Assembly (NCBI GenBank): GCA_041627895.1
Contig: JBFKQC010000017.1
Span: forward strand, 1-59,363
DNA length: 59,363 bases
DNA from: JBFKQC01 sp041627895
GTDB taxonomy: Bacteria; Pseudomonadota; Alphaproteobacteria; Rhodobacterales; Rhodobacteraceae
Direction: 5' to 3'
Shown here: in pieces, positions 8,992-16,830 of the stretch
How positions within the stretch are numbered: position 1 is the stretch's first letter
Layout of the letters: every line of letters begins with the position of its first letter
The notes under the pieces: generated by a model
What the model was told of the DNA's origin: nothing
What the model saw: the letters and a program-made list of their open reading frames with translations, nothing else
The model's database searches: none
Translations under genes and position numbers: made by a program

Positions 8992-9025
8992 ACCCGTCCG
9001 GCTGGATTGATCTTTGCCGGTCATA

Positions 9026-9056
9026 GACATACGATCTGTAGTCGCTACAGATGCAA
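9026..9056 (-). promoter_or_regulatory. mer promoter/operator with 19-bp spacer and MerR palindrome
   Basis: On the minus strand a TTGCAT -35 box (9056-9051) and a TATGTC -10 box (9031-9026) are separated by exactly 19 bp, the over-long spacing typical of MerR-activated promoters. The spacer contains a perfect 8-bp inverted repeat, ATCTGTAG/CTACAGAT at 9034-9041 and 9045-9052, with a 3-bp centre. MerR bound here would control merTP and probably its own divergent transcript. Confidence 0.8.
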
Positions 9057-9068
9057 GGAAAAATTCCC

Positions 9069-9488
9069 ATGCCCGAGATCACGAGACCGGGAGGCTGCCT
9101 GATCGGCGAGGCGTCGCGCCGGAGCGGTGTCAACATCGAGACGATCCGCTATTACGAACGCATCGGGTTGATGCCGCGCCCCGAGCGCACGTCAGGCGGC
9201 AACCGGCACTATTCGGCGCAGATGCTGCGGCGGCTGGCCTTCATCCGCCACGGGCGCGAATTGGGCTTCGGCCTCGACGAGATTCGCGCGCTTCTGGGCA
9301 TGGTCGACGCCGAGCGCGTGAGCTGCAACGAGGTGCGCGACATGACCGAACGGCACCTGGCCGCGGTGCGCGGACGCATCGACCGGCTGCGGCGGATGGA
9401 ACGGGTGCTGGCCGGGATGGCCGCCGAATGCGCGAAGGGCGACGTGCCAGACTGCCCGATCATCGACGCGCTGTTCGAGGAGGCATGA
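9069..9488 (+). CDS. merR: MerR-family mercury-responsive transcriptional regulator
   Basis: A 139-residue MerR regulator with an N-terminal winged helix (SRRSGVNIETIRYYERIGL, about 17-35) and a long dimerisation helix. Cysteines at 86, 121 and 129 correspond to the three Hg(II) ligands of classic MerR. The 121-129 loop is one residue shorter than in Tn501 MerR as I recall it. The start at 9069 follows an AAGGA ribosome site; the in-frame ATG at 9051 lies inside the operator and is less likely. It is divergent from merT across the mer promoter. Confidence 0.88.
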   Translation: MPEITRPGGCLIGEASRRSGVNIETIRYYERIGLMPRPERTSGGNRHYSAQMLRRLAFIRHGRELGFGLDEIRALLGMVDAERVSCNEVRDMTERHLAAVRGRIDRLRRMERVLAGMAAECAKGDVPDCPIIDALFEEA

Positions 9489-9492
9489 AAAA

Positions 9493-9517
9493 GGGGCGGC
9501 GCGCGCGGCGCCGCCCC
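9493..9517 (-). terminator. Intrinsic terminator between merR and ABC binding-protein gene
   Basis: GGGGCGGCG (9493-9501) pairs with CGCCGCCCC (9509-9517) around a 7-nt loop. Read on the minus strand the stem is followed by five T, a proper U-tract, so it terminates the ABC binding-protein transcript. The stem also lies just after merR and could block convergent readthrough. Confidence 0.8.
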
Positions 9518-9537
9518 CGGCCGTTTCGGCGAAGGCC

Positions 9538-11118
9538 TCAGTTCAGTGTGAAATACTTGAACTTGGCCGCGTCGTCGGGCGCGACGATGGTGTTGACCCT
9601 GTCGGCCATGCCCCAGTTCAGCACCTGGTGGTGGATCGGGATGTAAAGCTGCTGCTCCTGCACCGCCGCCCAGATATCGGCGATCATCGCGTCGCGCTTC
9701 GGCAGGTCGGTTTCCGAGGCCAGCGAGACGATCTTGGCGTTCAACTCGTCGTTGTTGAAGCGCGTTGCATTCCAGGAGCCGTATTTGTCGGTGCGGCCAT
9801 GGACCAGGAAATTGAAGATGTATTCCGAGTCATATGTCGGCACGCCCCAGCCCAGCATGTAGAAGTCGGTTTCCAGGTTCGACAACAGCGGGAAGTGCTG
9901 GGCCTTGGGCTTGGCGTCGAGATTCACCTGAACGCCGATTTGGGCCAGCATGCCGACCGCGGCCTGGCAGATCGCCTCGTCGTTGATGTAGCGGTCGTTG
10001 GGGCAGTTCAGCGTGATGGTGAAGCCGTCGCCATAGCCCGCCTCGGCCATCAGCGCCTTCGCCGCATCCACGTCGGTCATCGACGAGGCGTCCATCTCGG
10101 CGGTCCATCCGTTGACGAAGGGCGGCGCGATCATGCCGGCGGGCTGGGACTGGCCGCGCATCACCACCTGCCTGATGGCATCGCGGTTGATCGCCATGGA
10201 CATCGCCCGGCGCACGCGCACGTCTGCCAGCGGGTTCTTGCCGTCGACGTTGTCGTTTGCCAGGTCCGCGTCGCCCATGTTCATGCCGAAAAAGATCACC
10301 CGGTTCTGCGGCGCGGTGATCACCTTCAGCCCGTCGGCGCTGCCGACACGGCCCAGGTCCTGCACCGGAACGTCCTGGATGAAATCGACTTCGCCCGACA
10401 ACAGCGCGGCGACCCGCGTCGCGGCGTTCTGAATGGGCGTATAGACGATCTCTGTCACCTGCATGGGGAATTCGTCCTTGCCCCAGTAGTCCTCGTTGAT
10501 CGTCATCACCGTCTTCACGTCCGGTTCGCGGCTGACCAGCTTGTAGGGCCCGGTGCCGTTGGCGTTCTTGGCGGCAAACGTGTCCTCGCCGCCTTCGTAG
10601 TCCTGCACCTTCACGGCGTTGTTCGCCTCGGCCCAGCCCTTGTCGAGGATGAACATGTTGGTCAGGTTGTTCGGCATGATCGGGTTCGGGCCGTCGGTGA
10701 CGATCTCGATCGTATGCGTGTCGGGCGCGCGCACCTCGACGACGCTGGCCAGAAGCTCCTTGTAGTCGGAATCGGGCGTCATCGCGCGGTCGAGCGAGAA
10801 CTTCACGTCCTCGCTGTCGAACGCGGCGCCGTCGTGAAAGGTGACGCCCTCGCGCAGCTTGAACACCCAGACGTTCGGGTCGGCCTCGGAGGGTCCCCAT
10901 TCGGTGGCCAGCACCGGCACGATGGCGCCCGTCATGTCGCGCATGATCAGCGGTTCCATGATCTGGTGCGCCAGCGCCGAGGTCGGCCCCTCGTTCTGCG
11001 CATGCGGGTCGAGTGTCAGCGAGTCGCCCGCCCGCGCCCAGCGCAGGGTCTCTGCATGCGCGCCAATCGTGGTCGTTGCCAGCAGCGCCGCGGCGAGTGT
11101 CAGTTGGATTCTATTCAT
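9538..11118 (-). CDS. ABC transporter substrate-binding protein, family 5 (DppA/OppA type)
   Basis: A 526-residue periplasmic binding protein with a signal peptide ending near AHA-ET and the family-5 pattern (LTLDPHAQNEG, GVTFHDGAAFDSEDVKFSL, NGTGPYKL, RVRRAMSMAINRDAI). Such proteins bind peptides, nickel chelates, glutathione or other compounds for ATP-driven uptake. No permease or ATPase genes accompany it; it is flanked by merR and a toxin-antitoxin pair, so it is an orphan that must share membrane components encoded elsewhere or is a leftover. A U-tract terminator closes it. The ligand is not predictable. Confidence 0.88.
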   Translation of the reverse strand: MNRIQLTLAAALLATTTIGAHAETLRWARAGDSLTLDPHAQNEGPTSALAHQIMEPLIMRDMTGAIVPVLATEWGPSEADPNVWVFKLREGVTFHDGAAFDSEDVKFSLDRAMTPDSDYKELLASVVEVRAPDTHTIEIVTDGPNPIMPNNLTNMFILDKGWAEANNAVKVQDYEGGEDTFAAKNANGTGPYKLVSREPDVKTVMTINEDYWGKDEFPMQVTEIVYTPIQNAATRVAALLSGEVDFIQDVPVQDLGRVGSADGLKVITAPQNRVIFFGMNMGDADLANDNVDGKNPLADVRVRRAMSMAINRDAIRQVVMRGQSQPAGMIAPPFVNGWTAEMDASSMTDVDAAKALMAEAGYGDGFTITLNCPNDRYINDEAICQAAVGMLAQIGVQVNLDAKPKAQHFPLLSNLETDFYMLGWGVPTYDSEYIFNFLVHGRTDKYGSWNATRFNNDELNAKIVSLASETDLPKRDAMIADIWAAVQEQQLYIPIHHQVLNWGMADRVNTIVAPDDAAKFKYFTLN

Positions 11119-11288
11119 TTGCCGGTCTCCCTGATTGATTGCGCAAAGTATGTCCGCTTCGCGACATTTGGCAATGCTCGGACCGCGGGCCTTCCGTAGG
11201 GACAGACCGCGCGGCGCAGGCCGGGCGGCCGGCGGGTTGCTTTCCTTGGAAATATTTCATATATTCCTTTCAACAGAGGAAATCCACC

Positions 11289-11669
11289 ATGCCGGCCCTT
11301 GCCAAACTCAGCCACGATGTCAGCCGCGACCCCGGCCGGGTCATGGCCAAGGCGGCGTTCAACGCGGCCCTCGAACTCGGCCTGACGCAGCGCGAGCTTG
11401 CCGCCGCGATCGGGGTCAGCGAGGCGACGGTGTCGCGGATGCGCGGCGGCGGCCATGCACTGGGCGGCAAGCCGATGGAACTGGCGGCCTGCCTGGTGCG
11501 GGTGTTCCGCTCGCTCGATGCCATCGCCGGCGGCGACCCGGACACGATCCGCGGATGGATGGCGGGCGAGAACGCCGATCTGCGCGGCGTCCCGCGCGAT
11601 CTGGTGGCCACCGCCACCGGGCTGGTCGGCGTCATGACCTATCTCGACGCCGCCCGTGCGCCGCTCTGA
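11289..11669 (+). CDS. Xre/MbcA/ParS-type antitoxin
   Basis: A 126-residue protein with a helix-turn-helix (LTQRELAAAIGVSEATVSRM, 32-51) followed by the MbcA/ParS/Xre C-terminal toxin-binding domain (DUF2384 type, about 65-123). It should neutralise the RES toxin encoded next and repress the operon. The ATG at 11289 follows an AGAGGAA ribosome site. Its 3' end overlaps the toxin start by 14 nt, the usual coupling in this family. Confidence 0.85.
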   Translation: MPALAKLSHDVSRDPGRVMAKAAFNAALELGLTQRELAAAIGVSEATVSRMRGGGHALGGKPMELAACLVRVFRSLDAIAGGDPDTIRGWMAGENADLRGVPRDLVATATGLVGVMTYLDAARAPL

Positions 11670-12375
11670 TCTGTCCCCGGCACCATACCGGGGCAAGGCC
11701 TGGCGGCTGATCGAGGGGCAGTACCGGTCCTCGACCGTGCGCATCGTCGACACCGATGCCGAGCACGAGGTGCTCGAGGTGCTTCTCGAGGCCAGCAAGC
11801 CGCCGGTTCCCGCGCCCTGCCGGCATCTCGACTACCAGTTCTGGTCGCCGTTCCGCTATGGCCGCTATCCGCGCGCGTCGCGCTTTCGCCGGGCCGGGCC
11901 GACGCCCGGGGTCTGGTACGGCGCCGAGCATGTGCTGACCGCCGTGGCCGAGGCGATCTGGGGCACGCTGCGGTTCTTCGCCGCGTCGCCCGCGGCGCCG
12001 ATGCCGCGCCGCCCGGTCGAGCACACGGCGGTGCAGGCCGACATCAGGACGCCGCTGGCGGTGGACCTGACGGCGCCCGGGATGGCCGGCCTGGGGCGAT
12101 GGGACGACCCGGACGATTACGCCGATTGCCTGGCGCTTGCCGATCTGGCGCGCGGCGCGGGCGTCGAGGCGATCCGCTACCGCTCGGTCCGCGACCCGCG
12201 CGGGCGGGCCAACCTAGCGGTGCTGGCCTGCGCCACCTTCGCCCGGCCCGCGCCGATCGCGCGGCAGACCTGGCACATCATGCTGACGCCCGAATTGGTG
12301 CGCGCCCATTGCGAAGCCCCGCGCCAGAAGCACATGTTCGCAGTGGGCGAAACCGCGCTGGAAGAGGTGGGATAG
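11656..12375 (+). CDS. RES-domain toxin (NAD+-targeting)
   Basis: A 239-residue RES-family protein. Characterised RES toxins (MbcT, ParT, Res) degrade NAD+ or modify targets with ADP-ribose. Recognisable elements are Arg17 (AWRLIE), the PGVWYGAEHVLTAVAEAIW stretch (84-102) with Tyr88 and Glu99, and a later IRYRSVRDP segment that should carry the active-site Ser. The start is a GTG inside the antitoxin 3' end. It is longer than the compact RES toxins of about 155-190 residues. The mechanism is family knowledge. Confidence 0.85.
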   Translation: MRRSDLSPAPYRGKAWRLIEGQYRSSTVRIVDTDAEHEVLEVLLEASKPPVPAPCRHLDYQFWSPFRYGRYPRASRFRRAGPTPGVWYGAEHVLTAVAEAIWGTLRFFAASPAAPMPRRPVEHTAVQADIRTPLAVDLTAPGMAGLGRWDDPDDYADCLALADLARGAGVEAIRYRSVRDPRGRANLAVLACATFARPAPIARQTWHIMLTPELVRAHCEAPRQKHMFAVGETALEEVG

Positions 12376-12397
12376 GGCAAGACGCCCCTCGGACAGG

Positions 12398-13219
12398 TCA
12401 GGCGATCCTGCCGCAATGTGCCGGTCTCGGGCGGAACGGCACGGCGGGCGCGATGCCTGCCCGCTGGCCCTGCCCGCGCCATACCGTGACGCCCTCCAGC
12501 AGTTCCGCCTTCGTCACCGACGCCCGGTCGCCGGCCAGCGATACCTGGCCGCGGCGCAGCGCGACGAAGCGGTCGGCCAGGTCATGGGCGAACTCGAAGA
12601 ACTGCTCGACCAGCACGATCGCCATCTCGCGCCGGTCGCGCAGATGCCGGATCACCTCGCCGATCTGCTTGATCACGTTCGGCTGGATGCCCTCGGTCGG
12701 CTCGTCGAGCAACAAGAGCTTCGGCCGCATGACCAGCGCCCGGGCGATGGCAAGCTGCTGCTGCTGGCCGTGGCTCAACTCGCCCGATTTCCTGTCCAGC
12801 TGGGTCCTCAGCCCGATCTCTTCTGCCAGTTCCTCGACCCGGGCCATATCGGCGGCCGTCGGGCGGTAGAACAGCACGGCGAAGGGTCCCCGGTCCTTCT
12901 TCAGGACCATCAGAAGGTTGTCGCGCACCGACTGGTCCTCGAACACAGTTGGCTTCTGGAACTTGCGCCCGATCCCCTCCCGCGCGATCCGGGCCTCGGA
13001 CATCGCCAGAAGCGACCGGCTCTTGTCGCCCCAGACGATGCGGCCCTCGTCGGGCCTGGTCTTGCCGGTGACGATGTCAATGAACGTGGTCTTGCCCGCC
13101 CCGTTCGGGCCGATGATCGCGCGCAGTTCCGCCTCGCCGATCTGGAAGCTCAGGTTGTTGATCGCCTTGTAGCCGTCAAGGCTGACCGACACGCCGGAGA
13201 CCTCGAGAAGCGTCGTCAT
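12398..13219 (-). pseudogene. urtD-urtE chimera (urea ABC transporter ATPases fused)
   Basis: An open frame of 273 codons whose first half (to about residue 148) is UrtD: SLDGYKAINNLSF, Walker A GPNGAGKT at 37-44, RKFQKPTVFE. From about residue 150 it is UrtE: QQQLAIARALV, Walker B LLLLDEPTEGIQP, VLVEQ. The join lies in the ABC signature, giving LSHGQQQ where UrtD and UrtE each have their own form. A deletion between the two homologous ATPase genes explains this. The C-terminus runs about 27 residues past the normal UrtE end. All ABC motifs survive, so an active chimeric ATPase is conceivable, but the partner genes are broken. The ATG overlaps the urtC' stop. Confidence 0.8.
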
Positions 13220-13745
13220 TCCGCCGCCTCCCGCTCGCGCAGCGCGCCCGGATCGGGGCCGAGATCGGCGCCGTGGCGCTCGGGCGGACGCCGTTCGGCC
13301 CAGAGATCGACCAGCCCGCCGATGCCCTTGAGCGCAAAGAGCGTGACCAGCACGAACGAGAGCCCCAGCACCACCAGCCACCAGTCGACCCACTTGACGG
13401 TGAAAACGCCGAGGGGCAGGTCGGGCGCCTGCCCGCCGGTGAACCAGCTCGATGCCGGGCTGACGAAAGCCGCGCCGATCACCGCGCCGCAAAGCCGCCC
13501 GCGCCCGCCGATCGCGACCCAGACCGCCAGGTAGATCGAGGCGATCGGCGCGATCTCGGCCTCGGTCGGCGCGATCGGCGCCTCGGCCAAGGCCGCGGTG
13601 ACGATGTCGCGGGTGCGCTCGTACATCAGCCACATGCCGATCATGTAGCCACCGAGCCCGAAGAACGCGAAGTGCCCCAGCGACAGGATGCCGGAGTAAC
13701 CCCAGACCAGATCCATCGCGATCGCAACCAGGCAGAGGCATGGAT
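13216..13745 (-). pseudogene. urtC remnant (urea ABC permease, truncated and internally deleted)
   Basis: Homology to UrtC starts abruptly near 13745 (LCLVAIAMDLVWGYSGILSLGH), just after the 46-bp dispersed repeat. It passes FGLGGYMIGMWLM, then skips most of the central membrane domain to reach YLAVWVAIGGRGRL and FVLVTLFALKGIGGL. About 160 codons remain, where UrtC is usually about 350-380. Charged and proline-rich filler (EAPIAPTEAEIAP) marks the internal junction. It cannot encode a complete permease. Confidence 0.8.
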
Positions 13746-13772
13746 TTCGCCGGCTGACGCCGCCGATACGTT

Positions 13773-13818
13773 GGGGGCTCTGCCCCCAAACCCCCGGAGT
13801 ATTTCCGGCCAGATGAAG
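13773..13818 (+). repeat. 46-bp dispersed intergenic repeat, copy 1
   Basis: Begins with the hairpin GGGGGC-TCT-GCCCCC, continues through CCCCCGGAGTATTT and ends CCAGATGAAG. A second copy in opposite orientation lies at 59307-59352 and matches at 43 of 46 positions. I recognise this as a repeat type common between genes of Rhodobacterales. Here it sits exactly where the urtC 5' half is missing. Confidence 0.8.
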
Positions 13819-13840
13819 GAGCCAGGACGGTTTCGGTCAT

Positions 13841-15622
13841 GCGTCTCACGCCTCCGCCGCGCGGCCGGGCCTGGATGAAGAGGATGATGAAGTCGATCGT
13901 GTCGGTCTGGGCGGCGAGCCTGTTCGACGGGTTCAGCCATTCGATGCCCTTCTGCAGGAAGCCGATCATCGTGGCCCCCGCGGGCGTGCCCCAGATATTT
14001 CCGACGCCGCCGACCACGACCGTCATGAAGCTTTGCACGATGTAGTCCGAGCCAAGCTCGGACGTCACCTTGGCGAAAAGGCCGATGGCGACGCCGGCGA
14101 TCCCGGCGATGCCCGAGCCCAGGCCGAAGGTCAGCATGTTGACCCGGTTCGAGTTGATCCCCGCCGACGCCGCCATGCGCCGGTTCCGGGTGACGGCGCG
14201 GGTCTCCAGCTCCAGCCGGGTGCGCTTCATGATGTAGAGCAAGAGCGCCAGGAAGATCAGCGCGAGAAAGAAGATCGCGATCCGGATATAGCTGATCGAG
14301 ATCACGTCGTTGACCGTCCAGGCGCCGTCGAGCCAGGCCGGCGCGGTCAGCGGCCGCGCCTGTGTGCCGAAGACGTTCTTGGCCAGCTGCTGCAGCGCGA
14401 TCGAGATGCCGAACGTCGCCAGGAGCGTCTCGGGCGGACGGTTGTAGCGCCAGCGGATCACCAGCCGCTCCAGCGCGACCCAGGCTGCGAAGGTCACCGC
14501 AAAGGCCAGCGGGATCGCCACCAATATCGAGGCGGTGTGGTTCGGGATCACCTGCTGCACGACAAAGCCGGTATAGGCGCCCATCATGATGAATTCGCCA
14601 TGCGCCATGTTGATCACGCCCATCACGCCGAAGGTGATCGCCAGGCGGATCGCGGCGAGATAGTAGATCGAGGCCAGCGACAACGCGTCCAGCGCCAGAT
14701 CGACGCTCCGGTTCACGCCGACACGGGTGGCGATCCGGTCGAGCGCGGCGCGGGCGGCGCCGGTGACGGCGGCCGAGGGTTCCGCGTGAATCTCGGCGAA
14801 GACGTGCGCGGCGACGGTCTCGTCGACCGCGGCAGCGGTGACAGGGGGCGGCACCTTGCCCGCATCGGCAAGTGCGGCATAGGCCTCGGCACGGCCGGCA
14901 TCCGTGCTCAGGCGGGCCAGCGGCACCCCGCCGACGCGGCCCTCGACGATGTTCGCCGCCAGCGCGGCGCGCACCTCGTCCGGCCTGGCCCGGGCCGGTG
15001 CAAGCGATCCGGCGACCAGAAGATCGTAGGCATCGGCAAGCGGCAACTCGGTCGAGCCCGGTTCGAGCACGCGGGCGACGTTCAGTCCCACAGGCACGGC
15101 GCCCGCGAAGACCCGCAACTCGGTCGCCACCAGCGGGTTCAGCGTGGCGCGCGCATCACGGCCCAGATCGCCCGACATTTCGCCGATCGCCGCGACCCGC
15201 GCGGCCTGGTCGCCGTCGAAGGCGATCGTCAGCAGCCGCTCCAGCCGGCGCTTGCGGGTCTTCAGCGCGGGGTCGGGCTCAGCCCCGATCGAGGCGCGCA
15301 GCGGTGCCAGCGCATCGGCGTTCGGATCGCGCTCGATCGAGGTCAGCGCCTCGAACCGCCTGGCCGGGTCGGGATCGGAAAGCTGGAACCGGACCAGCGC
15401 CGTGGCGATCAGCGCCCGGACGCCACTGTTCGGCTTGATCTGGGCCAGCGCGGATTTCTCGGCCGCGCCCGCCGCCTCGCCGGTGTCGAAGTCGTAAAGC
15501 CGGTAGGTCGTGGCGCCGATCTTCTCGGCGCGAAAGAACAGCCCGTCGGCTTCGCGCTGCCACATGTCCTTGGCCTGCCAGGCCTGCAACACGTCCTGCG
15601 CGCGCTCCAGCCCGCTGCCGGC
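13841..15622 (-). pseudogene. urtB, decayed urea ABC permease fused in frame to urtA remnant
   Basis: About 594 codons of continuous UrtB homology: a periplasmic N-terminal domain (VLQAWQAKDMWQREADGLFF, QIKPNSGVRALIATALV) then the LivH-type membrane domain (YYLAAIRLAITFGVMGVINMAHGEF). It lacks its own start, roughly the first 40 codons and its own stop. Several substitutions would damage membrane helices compared with the family as I recall it: Arg in AAIRLAIT, Trp in FAAWVAL, Glu in RTRLELETRAV, Pro in WGTPAGAT, and two Asp in TDTIDFIILF. The frame is open only because stop codons are rare at this GC content. Confidence 0.8.
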
Positions 15623-15808
15623 CACCGCGTCGACATCAGTGCTGCCGGCGGCGGTCGCGGCATTCACCCACATGTTGAAGCCGATGTAATGCGCCTCCAT
15701 CGGGTCGTTGGTGACGCGCGCTTCGCCAATCAGCTCTTTCCACCTGGCGACGAAGGCCTCGTTGGCCTCGCTCTCGGCGGACTGGAAGAAGTTCCACGCC
15801 GCGAGGTG
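15623..15808 (-). pseudogene. urtA remnant (urea-binding protein, internal fragment)
   Basis: Sixty-two codons of UrtA survive (HLAAWNFFQS to GSTDVDAV, including VTNDPMEAHYIGFNMWV). The 5' end is cut at about 15808, where it abuts the truncated ureB on the opposite strand. The 3' end passes in frame into urtB at about 15622. Signal peptide and most of the binding protein are gone. Confidence 0.8.
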
Positions 15809-16039
15809 GTCGCCAATACCGGCGACCGCCCGGTGCAGGTGGGCAGCCACTACCACTTTGCCCAGACCAATTCGGCGCTCGAATTCGACCGCGCCGGCGC
15901 GCGTGGGCGCCGGCTGGATATCGCCGCGGGCACCGCCGTGCGCTTCGAGCCCGGCCAGCGCCGCGAGGTGCGGCTGATCCCGATTTCCGGCGCGCGGCGG
16001 GTCTTCGGGTTCGATCAGACGGTGATGGGAAAGCTGTGA
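15806..16039 (+). pseudogene. ureB remnant (urease beta subunit, 5' truncated)
   Basis: Codons for VVANTGDRPVQVGSHYHFAQ through ARRVFGFDQTVMGKL match the C-terminal three quarters of urease beta. The first 20-25 residues and the start codon are missing; homology stops at the head-to-head junction with urtA'. GTG at 15806-15808 fits either gene, so the junction may rest on a few bases of microhomology. The ureA and ureD genes expected upstream are absent. Confidence 0.82.
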
Positions 16040-16048
16040 AATTCACCG

Positions 16049-16085
16049 ACGCAATACCGACGTAATACATACGTAATACCGACGT
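16049..16085. repeat. 11-bp tandem repeat between ureB' and ureC'
   Basis: Three consecutive 11-bp units start at 16049, 16060 and 16071, each close to ACGTAATACCG, followed by a partial fourth unit (ACGT). It fills most of the 74-nt gap between the ureB stop and the ureC start and is AT-richer than its surroundings. Confidence 0.7.
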
Positions 16086-16113
16086 CCGAAATTCGCCCTT
16101 CCAGAGGCCGCAG

Positions 16114-16635
16114 ATGCCCGCAGAAATCAGACGCGTCGACTATGCCGCGATGTACGGCCCAACCACCGGCGACCGCGTCCGGCTGGCCGATACGGACCTG
16201 ATCATCGAGGTCGAAAGGGACCTCACGACCTATGGCGAAGAGGTGAAGTTCGGCGGCGGAAAGGTGATCCGCGACGGCATGGGGCAGTCCCAGGTCATGC
16301 GCGCCGGGGGCGCCGTCGACACGGTGATCACCAACGCGCTGATCGTGGACCATTCGGGCATCTACAAGGCAGATGTAGGGTTGCGCGACGGCCGCATCCA
16401 CAAGGCCGGCAAGGCCGGCAATCCCGACCCCCAGCCCGGCGTCGACATCGTCATCGGCCCCGGCACCGAGGCCATCGCTGGCGAGGGCCGCATCCTCACC
16501 GCCGGGGGGGGTCCGACAGCCACATCCACTTCATCTGCCCGCAGCAGATCGAGGACGCCCTGCACTCGGGCCTGACCACGATGCTCGGCGGCGGCACCGG
16601 CCCGACGCGGCCGTTCACCGTGAACACGCTCGATC
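16114..16635 (+). pseudogene. ureC remnant (urease alpha subunit; frameshift, internal deletion, 3' loss)
   Basis: The first 130 codons read as a good urease alpha start (MPAEIRRVDYAAMYGPTTGD, TYGEEVKFGGGKVIRDGMGQ, GRILTAGG). A run of eight G at 16504-16511 breaks the frame; homology resumes as DSHIHFICPQQIEDALHSGL in another frame. At about 16600 GGGTGP joins directly to TRPFTVNTLD, skipping about 160 codons that include the carbamylated Lys, nickel-binding His residues and catalytic His. After about 16635 urease homology ends. Non-functional. Confidence 0.88.
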
Positions 16636-16782
16636 ATCCGCACCAGCCGCTCTCGCCCGAGCGGTGTCAATCTGGCATTGCCATGAATGTACATTCGATC
16701 CCTCCGAGCAGCCGTGAAGCTTGGTAACTCCAACCAACTCGTTTCGGATCGAATGGACAACCTGTGGAAAGCTCACACCTAG
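16636..16782. other. Unassigned AT-richer filler between ureC' and ureE'
   Basis: About 147 nt with no urease similarity that I can see. The stretch from about 16665 to 16775 is clearly lower in GC than the flanks and includes stops in all plus-strand frames. It could be the scar of a lost mobile element or capture of foreign DNA at a deletion junction. No terminal repeats or transposase remain. Confidence 0.5.
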
Positions 16783-16827
16783 GGCGGGGCCTGTGGCCAC
16801 GGGCGCACGCACGGGCATGCACATTAA
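16783..16827 (+). pseudogene. ureE remnant (His-rich tail only)
   Basis: Fourteen codons and a TAA directly after an in-frame TAG read GGACGHGRTHGHAH, the His-rich metal-binding tail of the urease nickel chaperone UreE. Its place 3 nt before the ureF start matches the usual ureE-ureF order. Everything upstream of the tail is lost. Confidence 0.75.
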
Positions 16828-16830
16828 GCG

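Noticed and set aside
8993..9050. Extended MerT N-terminus
   Set aside because: The upstream ATG overlaps the promoter -10 box.
14033..15805. Long plus-strand open frame opposite urtB
   Set aside because: Shadow of the urtB pseudogene; only its 3' end from 15806 is meaningful, as the ureB remnant.
12398..15856. Single 1152-codon minus-strand protein
   Set aside because: It strings together urtA', urtB, an out-of-frame stretch over urtC and the urtD/E chimera, and begins with antisense ureB sequence; not one real protein.
16636..16782. Possible insertion sequence
   Set aside because: No transposase fragment, terminal inverted repeats or target duplication visible in this short stretch.
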